Position numbers and translations under genes: made by a program. The notes under the pieces are model-generated. The model worked only from the letters and a program-made list of their open reading frames with translations, did no database searches and was not told the origin of the DNA. A stretch of 64,000 nucleotides of DNA from Acanthochlamys bracteata (lineage: Eukaryota > Streptophyta > Magnoliopsida > Pandanales > Velloziaceae): assembly GCA_019914995.1 (NCBI GenBank), contig CM034138.1, positions 2,542,001-2,606,000 of the forward strand. Reading direction: 5' to 3'. Below are positions 37,573 through 51,124 of the stretch, one piece after another (the first letter of the stretch is position 1; each line of letters opens with the position of its first letter).

Positions 37573-38748
37573 GCCCATGTTTGGCTAAGCTTATTTGTCC
37601 AAATAAGCCGCTTAAGCACTATAGTAATAAGTCCATTTAGATAGGTGCTTTCTTATGAAATAAGCCGTTTATAAGTGCTTTTTTTGATATGTTATTGTGA
37701 CGAATTTAGGATTATTCTCAAAACCAATCGGCAATGAGAGATATGACCACAAATCTTTATAAATATTATTTTATAACTATTGATAAATAATGTGAGAGTA
37801 AATCTTTCTTAACACTTGCCCTTCTGTGGAGCTTTTTTTTTTTTTTGTTTTTTTGAAGTGAATTGATACGGTCTAATTATCCTATAATGAACTTGAATGA
37901 AAAAAACTATCTGTCATGAAATGAATTACTTGCCATAAAATGAAGCGGATAATTGTCCTTAAATGAAACGGATTACATGCTATCAAATGAAGCGAACTAT
38001 TTGACCTAAAATAAAACGGACCATGATGGCCCGGAATAAAGTGAATAATAAAATTAGATTTAGCCCACATTTTGGACCGATCTGGCCCAACCTACTCCGA
38101 TACTATGTAATGAACTCAAGATTTTTCTCAAAATCAATTAGTAATGAGAGAAGTAAGCCCAAATTTTATAAATATTATTTCAAAATTATTGATAAGTAAT
38201 GTAGGAGTAAATCTTTCTTAACAGTTATGAATTGTACATTCTCGAATTAACCCATGTGCACGTGATATTTGTGCTTCTGGAGAATTTAAAAATTCAGCTC
38301 GTGTTGCTTATTTTGTTCCAGTAGAATTTAAAAAATTCCACTCATATTTTTTAATAATTAATAATTATGATAATTACTAGTCATTATAAAGTATTAATAA
38401 TTTATAATGTATAAATTACTTATTAAATTAAAAATATTAACTATTATTAAAAATATTTAAAAATTAATTATATTAAACATATATCAAAAGAATACAACTT
38501 AAATTATATGTCAAAGAGATTCACAAAATTTAACATATATATCATCTATTATATATTTCAGGATATTTTAGTCATTAATACTCTCTTCTAATTTATAAGT
38601 TTTGTTTTACCAAACACCATCCTTAGCTTATCTTATAAATAAGCTAATTCCATATAGTCACATGTGTAAGATGAGCTCTTTATTTTGAAAATAAGTCCAA
38701 GCTCTTCATTTCAATAAACTCTTCATTTAAGCAAAGCCAAACATGCCC
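37573..38748. mobile_element. PIF/Harbinger-like element inside the SCYL2 pseudogene
   Basis: The left terminus GCCCATGTTTGGCT and the right terminus, reverse-complemented as GGGCATGTTTGGCT, match at 12 of 14 positions. TAA flanks both sides (37570-37572 and 38749-38751), as expected for the 3-bp target of this superfamily. No transposase is present. About 530 bp of its length is a later TRIM insertion (37696-38223), leaving about 640 bp of original element. Confidence 0.75.
37696..38223 (-). mobile_element. TRIM: miniature LTR retrotransposon
   Basis: Two direct repeats of 119 and 118 bp (37696-37814 and 38106-38223) each run TG...CA, sharing for example TAAATATTATTT and GAGTAAATCTTTCTTAACA. 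A perfect 5-bp duplication GTTAT flanks the unit (37691-37695 and 38224-38228). Reading on the minus strand, TAGTATCGGAG follows the first LTR directly and resembles the initiator-tRNA-Met primer site TGGTATCAGAG. The other side of the interior is pyrimidine-rich on the plus strand, fitting a polypurine tract. The interior has no gag-pol. Confidence 0.88.
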
Positions 38749-38749
38749 T

Positions 38750-40535
38750 AAGCAATTCAGATATAACCTTCTAATATCTGCTATTTTGCTACTTTACTAG
38801 CTGTTTTTCTGAGATAAACCGATATTCCGAGGATTAGAACCACCATCCACTCCTTTAGAAAGACAATGCCATAGCCACTACACTTATTGGACTTGGCAAC
38901 TTACTAACTACTTCAAATAAATAAAACTATATGAAAAGTTTTGAGACGTACCAAGTCAAACACTAGACTCATCTCTTTCAAATTGATAAGTGATTCAATT
39001 ACAATGACAACTCCGGTAGCCACGTCAGAATAAAAAGCATCCCTTAAACTACTTTTATCATCAAAATTTTACAAACGAAAGGTCGAATCAGATACAAGAT
39101 AGTGGTTAGGTAGTATATAAGCAAAGTGATAAATTATTCCAATACTTTAAAATCCATAAAAAGGCAAACACACACATACAACAAAACAATAACAAAAACA
39201 ACAAAAATCTTCTCAAAATTGAATTCATACTACTAGGAGTTGTGAAAAAGAGTGGATTTGGGGCTCTACTTTGTACGAATTAATACTCTGATCGAATTCA
39301 TACAATTTCCTTACAACTAAGTCTTAAATTCCAACTACTTAGAAAAGAAGCCTGGAATAATCTAAAAATCAGTCCACACAAGATGCAAAAAGTAAAACAA
39401 GCTTCCAGACCTTTTGCTTTATATAATCACAAGCATCACAAAAAGAATATAATATCTTATTATCATCTCATTTTACCTAAGCTACATGCAGCTCAAGATC
39501 AGGCAACCTAAAGAATCAGCAATCACAAACATGATCCTGTTCTTATAAATACATCCAAGAAAGATGTATCTTGATATTTTTGAATGCATCATTTACTTCA
39601 AGCTTTAACTAAGCCAAGCAATTGCCATTTCTAAAATTCAGCTCTTTTTCTGATTAATTATTCTCTTGCATTACAAAATCCTTCGATTCACTTCCTTCAA
39701 GGTATGCAAAAAGCAACATTGGAATATTTCATCACTCCTGGAATCTACAATCGACATCAACTTGCCTAAGACTTGAAAGCATGGTACAAAAATTGCATTA
39801 AGTAGCTGTAGGTGACTGTCACAATGACCGTACACCTTACTCCAACCATGCTTACAAGAGCCAGTTTGCAAAGGCAAGTTCACAATCTGCTACGAGAAAA
39901 CTTTTCTGTCCAGTTAGAACTAAATTGATGGTAATCCAAGTTCCACTTCCATGACAGACCAGAACATCCACGAAAGACCTCTATCTAGATCAAGACAGGC
40001 TTCAATACAGGGAATGAACTTGCGTCCCAAAATGGGAACTCGACTGGTACTATGTTAATTCAAGCCTTAAGACCTTCTTATCCTAGTCAACATTAGTACA
40101 CTATGCCAAATATTTCTTCCATTGTAGGTATCCATTTGAGCTATTGTATGTTATGATATTCGTCATTTCTTGAGTTTTGTATAGCATTTGTTTATGTTAT
40201 CTCATGGATTCACCCCAAAATGGGAACATGGCCAAAGTAAATTTCTTGTGATAAGTTCTATTACCAACTATCATCAAGGTGGGTAGTTAACTCAAGAATG
40301 ATGCTGCTTCAGAAGTTCATGACGATATAAAAATTTTACCACTCCATCGAATCTGACTTCAACCGGCTTCCGCTAACAAACAGCTTTTCATCAGATCTAC
40401 CCCTCGATTCAGATTATTCGAGAAAGATCTATTGCTGCCAAAACTTGTAAGCTCTCTTCACTAAAATAACAAAAGAAACATACCAGTTTCAGAAAAATAC
40501 ATTTAGGACCAATTACCTATACCAATATACCATGC
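38750..40535. other. Intron-like sequence of the SCYL2 pseudogene, unassigned
   Basis: The kinase-like exons expected here in an intact SCYL2 were not found. A minus-strand frame at 39671-39883 has normal amino-acid composition (ending LHTLKEVNRRIL) but matches nothing I recognise; it could be a fragment of an inserted element or gene. Confidence 0.35.
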
Positions 40536-41014
40536 CTTTAAGCTCCTTGGGGACCTTGGCAGCATTCTCAAAATTCCCAAGGGCATTGGCGACAGATGCA
40601 AACAGCGGTTCAGTGGCCATTGCCATTGAAGTCTTGCGCTCGTCGAGCGCCTGGACAACATGAACAACTCCTGCGTGCCGGATCCGGACAAGCTTCGCCG
40701 CTTCGTTACGAACTATTTCCGGAAACTGGTCCTCAGCAGCTTTCGATAGCCCAGCGCCCTGTCGTGCCTCAGAGAGCTCTCGCTTATCTAGAACTCATAC
40801 AGTAACACACGGGTGCTGTGTAGACGGCGCAGACGGGCCGACTATAGACACCAAGCGACACCCGGCCCGCCTGAGCCCGACTGATATAACAGATCTGTTA
40901 GTCCTGTAGCGGGCGCGGGCCGATAACTTCTTCTGCAGTTGTTTGGACACTTTTCTTGATGACCGCTGCAGTTTTGGCTAGAGCCTGCGTTGAAGTCTTC
41001 ATGTTGGTAGACAT

Positions 41015-41630
41015 GGTCGGAAATCGTGGAACGGCAGCAGGCAGAGTGAAGAGCTTCGCAGCCGGCTTGTAGATGTATGCGTTCTTCGGTCTGCTGTCAT
41101 TTTGTCAACGGTCGCTCGGTGTTTGTTTCGTTGCGATGGGTCTGAAAGCGGAAGAAGATGCGGTGTTAGTAACTCGCCGGTGAATGAAATGGAATATGTT
41201 TGTGTTTGCTTCAGGAAGAAGGGTTCGATTTGGATCTGACCCTGGTTGCCGTTGGTTCATACGCAATCCAGGCACTGGCGCCGACAGTGATACCGGTCTA
41301 CCAGTCCATCTGGATACATTTTATAGACGTAGCCCAGCACCCGAAATTGCAAGCACGCCCCTATCTGCATATACCATGTTCTGGGTTGTGCATATCCGGC
41401 CGCTACATATAAAAACGTATGCTCGTTTACAAACTGCTAGAGTATAATGACAAAAAGTGGCTCAACTACCACAGGCAAATAGTTCAAAACGGGAAACATC
41501 CCTAACATGATTGAATAAACCAATTATTCTTAATACGAGCGGAACTCCTTAACGCCATCATAGGAATACAAATACTAGTAGTACAAAGATAAGACTAGAC
41601 AAGACCCTGCTAACAAAATCTCTCAGCATC
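41015..41630. other. Gap between SCYL2 pseudogene and KARI
   Basis: The right part is the KARI 3' UTR. The left part is GC-richer than the flanks and would have been the leader and promoter of SCYL2. Two overlapping frames at 41184-41447 have no family signature. Confidence 0.4.
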
Positions 41631-45156
<3,526 letters not shown>

Positions 45157-45222
45157 GATTGGAAATGAGCGTTGTTGCTGGTCGGAAGAAAGAGAGAGGG
45201 ACGAGGGCGTGCGTAGTTGAGA

Positions 45223-45230
45223 TTTATATA
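45223..45230 (-). promoter_or_regulatory. TATA box of KARI
   Basis: The minus strand reads TATATAAA 67-74 bp upstream of the KARI start codon. Confidence 0.6.
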
Positions 45231-45245
45231 TTGTAGAAGAGTTTG

Positions 45246-45278
45246 GGTTTGGATTTGGATTTGGATTTGGATTTGGAT
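45246..45278. repeat. TTGGAT hexamer microsatellite in the KARI promoter
   Basis: Five or so tandem copies of TTGGAT lie 15-50 bp upstream of the KARI TATA box. The repeat is nearly perfect and so likely to vary in length. Confidence 0.75.
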
Positions 45279-46009
45279 GATTAGATTAATCATTTTTTGA
45301 TCAAGTTGATCATTTTGGTCTGGACTCAACCCGGTTGTCAAAGTTGGCTCAGATTTTTCTTTTTAAAACTTTCCTTGCATTATAACCTACAACGGAGAGA
45401 AATTCTTGTACACTTTAGTCTAAACAAGAACTTAATGTGCACATTATTATTATCTACTACAAAGATTATGGACATATGTTAAGTATATAAATTTTTTTTA
45501 ATTTTTTCAAAATTTTAAATTCTACTATTTTATATATTATTATTTCAAATTTTATTTTTTTCATATCAAATTTTATTTATTAAAATTTAATTTCATATTA
45601 TATTTTTGGGTATTTTAATTAATAATATATTCATAATTTTTTATCTAAAAAAAGTAAAATATTATAAAATTAAAAAATTGAAAATTTTTTTTTGTCAAAC
45701 GACACCAAATTAGAACAGTCTAGTTATCAAAACAACGAAGAAATATTCAAAGCTGATCTCATGTTACATGCAATTTTTTATCCTTAATTGTACGAACTTC
45801 TAATATTTATTAGCTGATAACTAATAAATATTTTCATATTTATTCATATGAAATTTATAATTTTTCTTTAAATACATGGATGTAAATTGTATAGTAGACG
45901 TAACGGCATTTCTAACTTCTAAGAATGGTAAAAAAGACTTTAAAAATACAATGAGAAATAGTCAATTTGAAGAAAAAAAATTTGAAGGCTCTGCACATAC
46001 ATGATACAT
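45279..46009. other. AT-rich spacer between KARI and the ABC transporter
   Basis: I see no gene. An AT-rich block at 45490-45690 resembles the short AT-rich elements but lacks clear ends. The stretch near 46009 is the 3' UTR of the ABC transporter. Confidence 0.4.
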
Positions 46010-47812
46010 CTATCTCCTCATCTTATAACATCTGAACCACAAAATGACAAAACAAATTAACCTGTAACCACAAATGAAGCCAAACATCACAGCAACGTTC
46101 CGCCACTTCATGAACTCCTCAACACCCTGATGCCTCAAGAACAAATCTCCATTAAGAACGCAAACACCATCTTCAATCTGCAAGCAATCTGTTCTTCCCT
46201 TCACCCCTCCGTACTCATTGATCAGAAAAGCTTCAAATGGGTACTTGAACAAGCTTATGTAATGCATGAAGATCCAGTAGTTTGGGATGCTGTTCTTTGA
46301 TATGAAGTAGCCGGAGAAGAGAAAGAAGGATCCCATCAGTCCGGCAATCACTGAGTTTCCCATGATGAAGTTTGGAACCAGAGCGCTGAAGCAGAGGACG
46401 AAGGAATTTGCTGTTAGCATGACCATCCACACTACTAAACAGAAGAAGAGGAAGGAATTAAGATTTCGTTGTAGACCGACGAGCCAGTACACCGGCGAGC
46501 TGTACAACATTGCAGCAAGGAGAAGAAACATTAGAAAGACAAGAGCATTTGCGATCACGTATGATGAAACTCTATAAGCTCCTCTAGTGGTTTCTCTGAG
46601 CAAAATCCTTCTTTCTTGCAAGAAAATTGGGAGGCCTTCGGTGGTGGAAGAGAGCAAGAACGTTAGGCTGAAAGCAAAGAAGCCTACGCGTGCCTGGAGG
46701 TTGTGTACGTTCATGAACACAGTGCCGAGCCCGATTCCGGCGATGATTGATTGCAGCATCCTTGCCACGAAGAGCTGCTTGGTCCGCAATGTGTTTTTAA
46801 AGAACCTCCCCGTGAGAACTGCGATCTCACGGTGACGAGAGTTGGCGTAACAGACCCCTTCCTCTTTCGCAGCCGCGGCATTACTGCCATTAACCTCAGT
46901 TCTTGTGTTGCAGTTAGTTTCTATGGTTAGTGTGTCGACGGCATCCATGGCGTACTCGAGCACGTTGACATGGTTAGGAATGTTATGGCCGGAATCGCGA
47001 AGTTGAGATTCTAGTATAGAAAGAGGGCCTTGATGCTTGACAGTGCCGTCGGACATTAGTAAAACGCTATCGAATAGCGATAGAATGCGAAAGCCAGGCT
47101 GGTGAATTGTAAGAACAACCGTCTTGCCGCCGGTGGCAGCCATGTTTTTCAAAGTAGAAACTACATGTAAAGCAGATGCGGAGTCGAGTCCAGACGTTGG
47201 TTCATCGAGCAATAACACGGCAGGATCGTGAACAAGCTCAACGCCAATCGATACACGCCTACGTTCGCCGCCTGAAATTCCACCGCCAATCCTCGACCCA
47301 GCAGCATGATCAAGCCCAAGTTCTTTCAGAAGCTGTCGAGCACGGGAAACAGAGTCCGAACTCGAAGCACCTAGCCGGAGCCGTGCGCTGTAGATAAGTG
47401 ATTCCTCGACGGTGAGCAACGGAAAGAGCTCGTCATCCTGAGTGACATAACCAGACACGCGACGGAATCTAGCAACATTCATCCTACTCCCATTGACCAG
47501 TACCTCCCCAGAGACACGGCTGGGGTGAATAACTCCGGCAAGAACGGATAGCAACGTTGTCTTCCCAGCACCGCTAGGGCCAACAATAGCTAAAAGTTCG
47601 TCGGGCCTAGCCTCACAGCTAACGTTGCGAAGAAGAGCTCGTGCAGCAGCAACACGAGAACGCCCGCACCGCCATGGAAGAAGATCGTCAATGGAGTTTG
47701 AAGGGAGCTCGTAGGATAAAGACTTGGTTTCAATTCGGTACCGTGGTTTTGGGCCATTGCTGGTTTGTTCAGGTGAAGTGATCATCGGCGACTCCATGGA
47801 GAAGGAAACCAT
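46010..47812 (-). CDS. ABC transporter G family half-transporter (ABCG10-like)
   Basis: This is an intronless gene for 600 aa, or 595 if translation starts at Met6. The order is nucleotide-binding domain first, then the membrane domain, as in all ABCG (WBC) proteins. Walker A GPSGAGKTT is at 78-86, the signature ISGGERRRVSIG at 179-190, Walker B VLLLDEPTSGLDS at 199-211, then the H-loop TIHQPGF. The membrane half has TEGLPIFLQERRILLRETTRGAYR and NFIMGNSVIAGLMGSFFLFSGYFI, both closely like Arabidopsis ABCG10. Half-size ABCGs work as dimers, usually at the plasma membrane; ABCG10 relatives have been linked to phenylpropanoid/isoflavonoid precursor transport, but substrate here is an inference. 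All catalytic motifs look intact. The leader carries a CT repeat. Confidence 0.94.
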   Translation of the reverse strand: MVSFSMESPMITSPEQTSNGPKPRYRIETKSLSYELPSNSIDDLLPWRCGRSRVAAARALLRNVSCEARPDELLAIVGPSGAGKTTLLSVLAGVIHPSRVSGEVLVNGSRMNVARFRRVSGYVTQDDELFPLLTVEESLIYSARLRLGASSSDSVSRARQLLKELGLDHAAGSRIGGGISGGERRRVSIGVELVHDPAVLLLDEPTSGLDSASALHVVSTLKNMAATGGKTVVLTIHQPGFRILSLFDSVLLMSDGTVKHQGPLSILESQLRDSGHNIPNHVNVLEYAMDAVDTLTIETNCNTRTEVNGSNAAAAKEEGVCYANSRHREIAVLTGRFFKNTLRTKQLFVARMLQSIIAGIGLGTVFMNVHNLQARVGFFAFSLTFLLSSTTEGLPIFLQERRILLRETTRGAYRVSSYVIANALVFLMFLLLAAMLYSSPVYWLVGLQRNLNSFLFFCLVVWMVMLTANSFVLCFSALVPNFIMGNSVIAGLMGSFFLFSGYFISKNSIPNYWIFMHYISLFKYPFEAFLINEYGGVKGRTDCLQIEDGVCVLNGDLFLRHQGVEEFMKWRNVAVMFGFICGYRLICFVILWFRCYKMRR

Positions 47813-47892
47813 GGAGAGATTGGGATGGATTGAAATGTGAAAGAGGGTTGATGATGATGAAAGATGCGTGAGGAAACTTGTGAAGTTGGAAA

Positions 47893-47935
47893 TGAGGAGA
47901 GTGAGAGAGAGCGAGAGCGAGAGAGAGAGGATGAA
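47893..47935 (-). repeat. CT/GA microsatellite in the ABCG leader
   Basis: The plus strand shows GAGAGAGAGCGAGAGCGAGA. On the gene strand this is a CT-rich tract 80-125 bp before the start codon, likely within the 5' UTR. Confidence 0.7.
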
Positions 47936-49124
47936 CTAACACACCAAACCACACTGGTAGGAGAAGATGAACAAGGCGTTCAAAATTCCATGAAATGCAA
48001 TTGGTTGCTTTATGGAGTGTGTGCGTTAGTAATTGAAAGGACTAAGAACAAAGTTTCCTGCCCTTTTTTTTTCGGATTACCGAACTGAAGTTCTGAAAAT
48101 AGAGTTCTTAAAGCCTAAAGTAACAACTTTTGCTCAGGAAAACAGAGACAAAATAATTAAATGTATTACTTTCCGTTGTTTTAGTGTAGAGGTAAACGTT
48201 GTTTGGATGGGCAGCGAGTGATTTTTTGAGAGGTATAGATTTTAGAACTGAGTTGTATTTGGTAAATGAATTCAATTATGATATTTACTTATATTTAAAA
48301 GGGAGTTTAAAATTAAATTTTATATTTGATTGTTTATGAAATTAATTTTATTGTGTTTGGTTATTTATATAAGTAAAAGTATAAATTTTAGTTGATCGAA
48401 AATTGTTTTAGTTGAAAGTGATTTTTTTTAATGGAGTTAACAACATATATTTTTAATTTGTAATGATAAACCCGATATCAAAATTAATAAAATTTTGTCT
48501 CTTAATATTTAATGTAAACTTAAACTAATTTAATAATATTGACATTTAATTTGTAAATAAATATTTTTTAAGATTTAATATTTAGTCATTTATAATTAAT
48601 TTAATTAATTCTAAGAAAATTATCATAAACTGAAGGTTTATGATGCCAAATTTGCTAATCTAGAGAAGAACAAAAGATGATTTTGAGAAGTATCATTTTT
48701 TTTTTTCCATGCATCTAAAGGCAATCCTGTTCTAAAATCACAGGGACGTGGAATGAAACCAGAGGAGTGTGTTGGCTGGTCTGATAGAATGTGTCTAGTA
48801 GCACTAGATCTGTTGGGATTGGGAGGAAGAAGAATTCAAAGACTTCGGTGCAACGCTTTTTGGGTGAACAACTGCAGTACTTGACCAGTTTCTCTCTTCC
48901 CTGGTTGGTTGGGATGTTGGCTTCTTGTTGGACCTCACCAAATTATTCACTCCCAATGAGTTATATATGTATATGTTGTTCTTATTTCTTTTTAGAGTTC
49001 AAATTTTGTTGCTGAATTGATCTTGTTTCCATATTTAGAGAAGACTTGTTGCAGCTCTAGAAAAGGTTCTTGGTGACCTTTTGGTGAGAATATTATGGCG
49101 TCACTCGGTTAACTAAAAGAACTA

Positions 49125-49472
49125 CTTAGGACTTGCTTCAAAATGCCTATAACTAAATTTTTACAAAAGTAAAAAATACAGTTTTTAAAAATAAGTTAGA
49201 AATAAAATTTAATTTTTATATTTTATTTTCTAATGTGAGTTAAAAACGAATTTATATTTTATATTTCAATTGTTTTTAAAAATAAATTAAAAGTGGAGAG
49301 AAAAAATTTTGTATCATACAGTGTGAAATTAGAGAGTAAAACTCAAATAAAAGTGGAGATTCATATAGAACTATAATTCTGAATTCTTTTATAGCATTAA
49401 AATATGTGAATTCATCGGAACTTTAAAATTGACAGAAAAATTAAAATTCTAGCGAATTTAAATACGTCCTTA
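49125..49472. mobile_element. MITE-like element, family B copy
   Basis: The left end GCTTCAAAATGCCTATAACTA matches 9518 (TTTCAAACGCCTATAACT). The right end GAATTTAAATACGTCC is a diverged inverted version. The interior shares AAAAATAAGTTAGAAATAAA with the 16862 copy. Confidence 0.55.
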
Positions 49473-50164
49473 GTGACACAACCAATAAAAAATGCACACA
49501 AGATACTATTCAAAAGAAGTTTGTTTTGCGAAGAATAGAATCATGAGAGCGCGTTTTAGTTTACATGTAAGTCACTTTTTTTGTCAAAAGTAAAATATAA
49601 ATAATTTTGTGTTAATTTTTAAAATTTTTATTCGCATAAATTGATTTCTAATGAATTATTTAAAAATTTTTATTTTTAAAGAAACTCAGTTTTAGTGACT
49701 TTCTACAAAAGTAAACAACCCCATAGCACATACAAGGCACATATCGCTATACAGGATGGCCTGATATAATGCAATGTAGGATCCCATGGAATGGGATAAC
49801 ACCACTATAGGCCTGTTTTTACTTTCCATAAGTGACCAAAACAAAATTTTTCAATAATGAGTTTTTACAACAAAGAAAAAATAAATGTATTTGTGGAATA
49901 AGTTTATGAAAGTAACTGTTATCTGAATTTTTATTTTTTTTTGAAAAAAGCCACATTTTGGGATCACTTAAGAAGAAGCAAGCAAGCCCATAGTATTTGT
50001 TGCCTAGACTTGGATGGTTGTTTTTCATATGCTTGCGTTTACTGAAGCTGCCAATTTTTCATTTGCACAGAAGGAGTTGCACTGATCTTCCATCGGTCAT
50101 ATTATTGCGTAAAGCGTTTCATGGTCTCAAAGTGAAACCTTAGTAACCTGATATTTTTTTTGGC

Positions 50165-50640
50165 CTTATTTGAGATGACTGAAAATAAAATTAAAATAAA
50201 ATTTTTTTAATAATTATTAAAATATAATTTTTTTTTAATAATGTATAACTTTATAATTTTTAAAATTTTGATAAAATTTTTAAACACTAAAAAAAATTGA
50301 AATAAAAATTTACGCTTACAAGTTTTAGAAAGTGCGAATTACGCTTAGAAAGTTTTAGTAAGTTAATTTTAATTTGGGATCGCTATATATAATAAGCGCT
50401 GTATGGCTTTCTTGAATTCAGTAGAAACATTTTGGGTTTGTTCTTTTGAAAATTTTTTTTATAAAAAATTATTTTTAATTCATTTTTATTAAAAAAACAA
50501 AAATTTATTTTTAATTTATTTTAAATACAAAAATATGTCATATTTAATAATATTATTTTTTAACAACTTATTTTTAAAAATTCATTTCTACAAAATTTAC
50601 TTGCAAAAGCAAAAAAACGCACCCTTTAAATTTTTAAATA
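50165..50640. repeat. Two adjacent AT-rich short elements
   Basis: The first (to 50345) and second (about 50430-50640) are over 85 percent AT. The second has inverted-looking ends, GGGTTTGTTCTTTTG on the left and AAAAAACGCACCC on the right. Confidence 0.4.
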
Positions 50641-51124
50641 GCTATTTAGAAAAATTTATATGATGTTTTTTATTTTAAAAGATATCACATACTTAAATAA
50701 TTTGTATATATTTATAAAATATTTTAAAACTAAATATTAAAATATATATTTATATGTAAATTTTATTAATTTTTAAATAATAAAATTATTTTAGAAAAAT
50801 TAAAACAGTTTGTTTCAAAAAATTTATTTTATAAAAAAATATTCTTAATTTTTTGCAAAAAGGAAAAGGAAAAAAGTTTTCGTAAGATCTCGTAATTATA
50901 TAACCTTCCTAGCGATCTAACTTCTATCACCAACACGATCAGCTTTCAATTAAAAAAATTTGTACCTACAAATTTACAAACAAATCACCATCACCATCGC
51001 TATATTTATGTTAAAATTAAATTATCCAATCACAGTTAAACTATTCCTTGCCTGCCCCGGCAAGCCACAACAGTTTCCTCTACACGTCTCCAAACTCTTT
51101 CTTCAATTCTTTACCTAGATTCAG

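Larger units (their letters stand above)
34840..41014 (-). pseudogene. SCYL2: Unprocessed SCYL2 (SCY1-like 2) pseudogene
   Basis: Exon 1 (41014 to about 40536) starts [19 protein letters not shown] and later reads [29 protein letters not shown] and KVPKELKGM before a GT donor, clearly SCYL2. It is broken by a TAA at 40900-40898, a frameshift right after it, a TAG and a TGA further on. Further exon remnants, in order, are 36715-36592 (LIGDLQRALSMNEASRPSAMEF), 36500-36441 (SSFFRDDTTLCALHLL), 36350-36290 ([16 protein letters not shown]), 36110-36015 (LCAELRNLVMQSMTLPF), 35780-35663 ([20 protein letters not shown]), 35222-35098 (LVSHVLPLLIRAY, then a 1-bp deletion) and 34915-34858 (KQAVLPHVHG, frameshifted). 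Introns remain, so it is not a retrocopy. Most of the kinase-like domain between 36.7 and 40.5 kb is missing or replaced. SCYL2 proteins are pseudokinases in clathrin-mediated trafficking. A tail fragment may reach 34049. Confidence 0.88.
47936..51124. other. Intergenic region with AT-rich repeats upstream of ATG7
   Basis: I see no supported gene. A family B element lies at 49125-49472 and AT-rich elements at 50165-50345 and 50430-50640, the latter ending in AAAAAACGCACCC. The frame at 48791-49015 matches no family I know. Confidence 0.45.

Noticed and set aside
37696-38223. CRISPR-like direct repeats
   Set aside because: Only two repeats of 118-119 bp with a TSD and primer site; this is a TRIM retrotransposon.
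40503-41014. Functional SCYL2-like kinase gene
   Set aside because: Stops and frameshifts in exon 1 and in later exons, and missing kinase-like exons, make it a pseudogene.
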